This document shows positions 5,031-7,270 of a DNA stretch of 7,270 bases, piece by piece. The translations under genes were made by a program, and so were the position numbers. The stretch is from a bacterium Ga0077546. Its GTDB lineage: Bacteria > Cyanobacteriota > Vampirovibrionia > Obscuribacterales > Obscuribacteraceae. Numbering within the stretch: position 1 is the first letter of the stretch; each line of letters starts with the position of its first letter. The stretch covers positions 1-7,270 of the forward strand of contig LNEX01000562.1 in NCBI GenBank assembly GCA_001464165.1, given 5' to 3'. The notes beneath the pieces are model-generated. The model searched no databases. It was given only the letters and a program-made list of their open reading frames with translations, and was not told the origin of the DNA.

Positions 5031-5294
5031 ACAACACCTGCACTTACAGGACAATAACTGCGCGTAAGCAACTTAACTGCGCTTAAATGACGGCACCTTG
5101 CACGTAAACCACAGCACATTGCACATAAACCAATGCACCTTGCGCGTAAACCACAGCACCTTGCGCGTAAACCACAGCACCTTGCAAGCAAACCACAATA
5201 ACTGCGCTTAAACTACAATAGCTGCGCATAAATGACAATAACCGCGCGCAACTGGGTAAGTTGAAGTATTATTAGGAATAACTGCGCTTAAGAG
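5031..5294. repeat. Array of about twelve imperfect 20-21 bp repeats upstream of the Fic gene
   Basis: Eleven contiguous units start at 5031, 5051, 5071, 5090, 5111, 5132, 5153, 5174, 5195, 5215 and 5235. After a 20-bp non-matching spacer, one more unit lies at 5275-5294, seven bases before the Fic start codon. Two types are visible: a 20-bp type close to ACAATAACTGCGCTTAAATG (5051, 5071, 5195, 5215, 5235, 5275) and a 21-bp type with CACCTTGCGCGTAAACC (5090 to 5174, and a decayed one at 5031). Both share a TGCGC-N-TAA core. Unit length is about two helical turns, so cores fall on one DNA face. No unique spacers exist, which excludes CRISPR. The most likely role is a cooperative protein-binding array controlling the divergent genes. 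Iterons are an alternative, but no replication gene is present. Confidence 0.85.
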
Positions 5295-5301
5295 ACCGAG
5301 A

Positions 5302-6687
5302 ATGCCAAAACCTGTACCGGAAAAAGAGCTAAAAGCTATAGAGAATGTGCTGGTTACACAGCCGGGGCCTGTCTCGCGCGCATTCATAGCCGCTGCTTTG
5401 GGCAATGACGTTCCTAGGAGAACACTACAGCTTCGCTTGCGCTACCTTGTTGACCACGGAAGGGTGGTGGCAGAGGGCCAAGTGCGAGCGGTCAAGTATC
5501 GCCTGGCAAAACGTGATAGAGGCACACATATCGCTTCAGAAGAAAGTGCAACTATACACTTGTCAAAAACGGCAACCGACATTCAGCAACTTGTCTCGAA
5601 GCCAGTAATTAATCGAAAAATCGTTGGCTACAACCGAGATTTCCTCGAATCTTACAGACCTAATAAAAGCACATACCTGACCGACGATAATCGCGCGCGC
5701 CTCCATGCACTAGGGGCGGTACCAGCTGGCACTCAACCGGCCGGCACATACGCGCGAAAAATCCTTGACCGCTTACTAATCGATCTTTCTTGGAACTCTA
5801 GCCGACTAGAGGGAAATACTTATACGCTGCTAGACACGAAGCACCTGATCGAATTTGGCAAAGAAGCAGAAGGCAAGGATCGCATTGAAGCGCAGATGAT
5901 TCTCAATCACAAAGATGCCATCGAATTTCTTGTGAGTTCAGCCGAAGAAATCAGCTTCAACAAGTACACGCTTCTAAACTTGCATGCATTGCTAGCGAAC
6001 AACCTTCTTTCTAACACCAAAGCAGAAGGTAGGCTTCGAACTATCGAAGTGGGCATTCATGGCTCATCATTTCTGCCCCTTGCCATGCCACAACTAATTG
6101 AAGAATACTTCGAACAAATCTTAAATACAGCACAAGCAATCAAAGACCCTTTTGAACAATCATTCTTTGCTATGGTTCACCTACCCTATCTCCAGCCATT
6201 CGACGACGTGAATAAGCGCGTCTCACGAGTTGCTGCAAACATCCCATTGATTCGAGCGAATCTTATTCCTCTCACTTTCTTAGATGTGCCGAAGGATCTT
6301 TACACCCAAGCGATCTTAGGTGTCTATGAACTGAACCGCATCGAACTGCTCCGTGATGTTTATCTCTGGGCTTATCAACGCTCAGCAGAGCGCTACGCAG
6401 CGGCACAGCATTCGATTGGTGAGCCTGATCCATTTCGTCTCAAGCACAAAGAGACGCTACGCGAAGCCATCGGTACATTCGTGCGAGACAAACACAGCAG
6501 GGAAGAAGCACTTAAATTCTTAGCTGACTGGAGCGCAGAAAATCTCCCCTTGAGCGAACGGGCAGAATTCATTGACGTTGCAGAGACTGAGCTACTTGCC
6601 TTGCACGAGGGTAATTTTGCTCGATACAGACTAAGGCCTTCTGAATACGAAGCTTGGCAGAAAATTTGGAACTTTGGTCGGCTGTAG
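5302..6687 (+). CDS. Fic-family protein with N-terminal winged helix and atypical active-site motif
   Basis: 461 residues. Residues ~8-70 form a winged-helix DNA-binding pattern (PVSRAFIAAALG, RTLQLRLRYLVDHGRVVAEG, then a basic wing). The Fic region spans about 150-370. An inhibitory-helix motif of the form S/T-x-x-x-E-G/N is present as SSRLEGN (166-172), as in Fic proteins with an N-terminal built-in inhibitor. The flap segment is GIHGSSFLPLA (251-261). The core motif, normally HPFxxGNGRxxR, reads QPFDDVNKRVSR (298-309): Gln298 (CAG) replaces the catalytic His, and NKR replaces NGR as in Doc. Fic enzymes transfer AMP or phosphate to protein side chains; without the His, ordinary catalysis is doubtful. 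I recall a sequence subgroup with a similar QPF..VNKR core, so this may be a lineage trait rather than decay, and the frame is intact. Residues ~370-461 are helical and unassigned. The ribosome site is weak. The repeat array ends just before the start, suggesting autoregulation. Confidence 0.88.
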   Translation: MPKPVPEKELKAIENVLVTQPGPVSRAFIAAALGNDVPRRTLQLRLRYLVDHGRVVAEGQVRAVKYRLAKRDRGTHIASEESATIHLSKTATDIQQLVSKPVINRKIVGYNRDFLESYRPNKSTYLTDDNRARLHALGAVPAGTQPAGTYARKILDRLLIDLSWNSSRLEGNTYTLLDTKHLIEFGKEAEGKDRIEAQMILNHKDAIEFLVSSAEEISFNKYTLLNLHALLANNLLSNTKAEGRLRTIEVGIHGSSFLPLAMPQLIEEYFEQILNTAQAIKDPFEQSFFAMVHLPYLQPFDDVNKRVSRVAANIPLIRANLIPLTFLDVPKDLYTQAILGVYELNRIELLRDVYLWAYQRSAERYAAAQHSIGEPDPFRLKHKETLREAIGTFVRDKHSREEALKFLADWSAENLPLSERAEFIDVAETELLALHEGNFARYRLRPSEYEAWQKIWNFGRL

Positions 6688-6794
6688 CGAACAAAGACGG
6701 GTTTGCTCAATAGTGATCAAATTCTTTAATATTCAAAAACGCTCAAGACATTGTTCCCCACTTGCCTCGCGTACCTCAAAGAGGAGTTTATTAG

Positions 6795-7151
6795 ATGACA
6801 AACGACAAGCGCCCCAACGGCTGGCTAAAACGTTATACAGAAAGGGTGGTTGGTGGTCCGCAGAATACACCAGAAGAAATTACTGAGTCGAAGGCAGATC
6901 GAGAAGCACTTTTAGGCACATCGAATGAATGGGCGCAAATGCAGCCTGACCTCACCATTGCTCAAAATATTGTGACCTGGTTGCCAGACGGCACGCGTGC
7001 TCATGGAACATCTATGTCCGCTCCAGGCGATCCCGATTACGAGGACCTTTGTAAAACTCACAAACTGGAAAAGCCCGGTGACGCTAGCACTATTCTCAAA
7101 CGACTAATCAATGGTGAATGGGTCATAGAAGATGGTCCGGCGCTAGAATAG
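6795..7151 (+). CDS. Hypothetical 118-residue protein
   Basis: No family recognised. The start is well supported by a strong AGAGGAG ribosome site eight bases before the ATG at 6795. The protein is soluble and polar, with no signal peptide or membrane segment. The N-terminus is basic (NDKRPNGWLKRYTERVVGG), a helical acidic middle follows (TPEEITESKADREALL), and a second half contains WLPDGTRAHGTSMSAPGDPDYED and ends in an acidic tail (GEWVIEDGPALE). Pro/Gly-rich loops and four Trp suggest a small folded domain. It follows the Fic gene on the same strand after 107 bases with no obvious terminator, so co-transcription is possible, but a functional link is not shown. Confidence 0.75.
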   Translation: MTNDKRPNGWLKRYTERVVGGPQNTPEEITESKADREALLGTSNEWAQMQPDLTIAQNIVTWLPDGTRAHGTSMSAPGDPDYEDLCKTHKLEKPGDASTILKRLINGEWVIEDGPALE

Positions 7152-7158
7152 AGTATTC

Positions 7159-7175
7159 AGGCTATCGGCTAGCCT
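7159..7175. terminator. Small hairpin between convergent genes
   Basis: AGGCTA (7159-7164) and TAGCCT (7170-7175) form a 6-bp stem with a 5-base loop, eight bases after the stop of the 118-residue gene and overlapping the stop codon of the minus-strand gene beyond. The position suits a bidirectional terminator. The stem is short and no strong U-tract follows. Confidence 0.35.
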
Positions 7176-7270
7176 AGTCTTCACTTAAAAGCCACCGCCA
7201 CTCAGGCACATACTTCTGTACGAAGTCAGTATAGAGCAGCGAAAAAAGCTTGCTCGGCGTTAAGCCAATG
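7174..7270 (-). CDS. C-terminal end of an unrecognised minus-strand gene (partial)
   Basis: On the minus strand a frame is open from the window edge for 31 codons to a TAG at 7174-7176. It reads IGLTPSKLFSLLYTDF and ends in PEWRWLLSED. The mix of hydrophobic and aromatic residues and the clean stop beside a hairpin look like a real C-terminus, while the other two minus frames are less protein-like or stop early. The gene continues beyond the window, so function cannot be given. It converges with the 118-residue gene. Confidence 0.45.
   Translation of the reverse strand, partial: IGLTPSKLFSLLYTDFVQKYVPEWRWLLSED

Noticed and set aside
4865..5191. Minus-strand ORF with a Cys/Arg-rich heptad repeat
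   Set aside because: The seven-residue period comes from the 21-bp DNA repeats. The composition is not protein-like and unit lengths of 19-20 bp break the frame elsewhere in the array.
5031..5294. CRISPR array
   Set aside because: Units are directly adjacent with no unique spacers, and repeats are too short and too variable.
5031..5294. Plasmid iteron origin
   Set aside because: Unit size fits, but the adjacent gene is a Fic protein rather than a replication initiator, and no AT-rich or partition elements are visible nearby.

Overview
This is a bacterial accessory-type region of moderate G+C (roughly 45-50% by eye). It holds one clear housekeeping gene (rsgA) among lineage-specific genes. 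A lipobox with Ser at +2 in two paralogues would fit a Gram-negative-type envelope. I cannot name the taxon from sequence alone.

Layout, left to right. Positions 1-276 are non-coding and carry a tandem pair of dyad-like 15-mers upstream of a stand-alone AAA+ ATPase (277-1611, +). A gap with a recognisable sigma70-type promoter leads to a small predicted lipoprotein with a SAF domain (1800-2300, +). It converges on rsgA (2380-3414, -) across a cluster of overlapping palindromes. A gene-poor stretch (3415-3867) follows. Next comes a second, diverged copy of the left-hand cassette: a 22-codon remnant of an ATPase gene tail (3868-3957), the same promoter, and a second SAF lipoprotein (4084-4584, +). 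A small charged ORF on the minus strand (4573-4905) overlaps the end of that copy. A divergent intergenic region then carries about twelve imperfect 20-21 bp repeats (5031-5294), ending at the start of a winged-helix/Fic protein (5302-6687, +). An unrecognised 118-aa gene (6795-7151, +) and the tail of an unrecognised minus-strand gene (7174-7270) close the window.

The two SAF cassettes (1650-2300 and 3934-4584) are both exactly 651 bp and align without gaps, with about 108 mismatches by hand. Non-coding upstream parts differ by about 11%. The proteins are only about 64% identical, and most codon changes alter the amino acid. The short ATPase remnant shows the reverse pattern: about 20% different at the DNA level, mostly silently. 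The second copy therefore looks like a mosaic of segments with different histories.

The Fic protein combines an intact N-terminal inhibitory motif with a core motif in which the usual histidine is glutamine and the end reads NKR, as in Doc. It also has its own DNA-binding-like domain and a helically phased repeat array in front of it, which suggests autoregulation. These two blocks, the duplicated ATPase/SAF-lipoprotein cassette and the Fic gene with its repeat array, are the best candidates for something undescribed.
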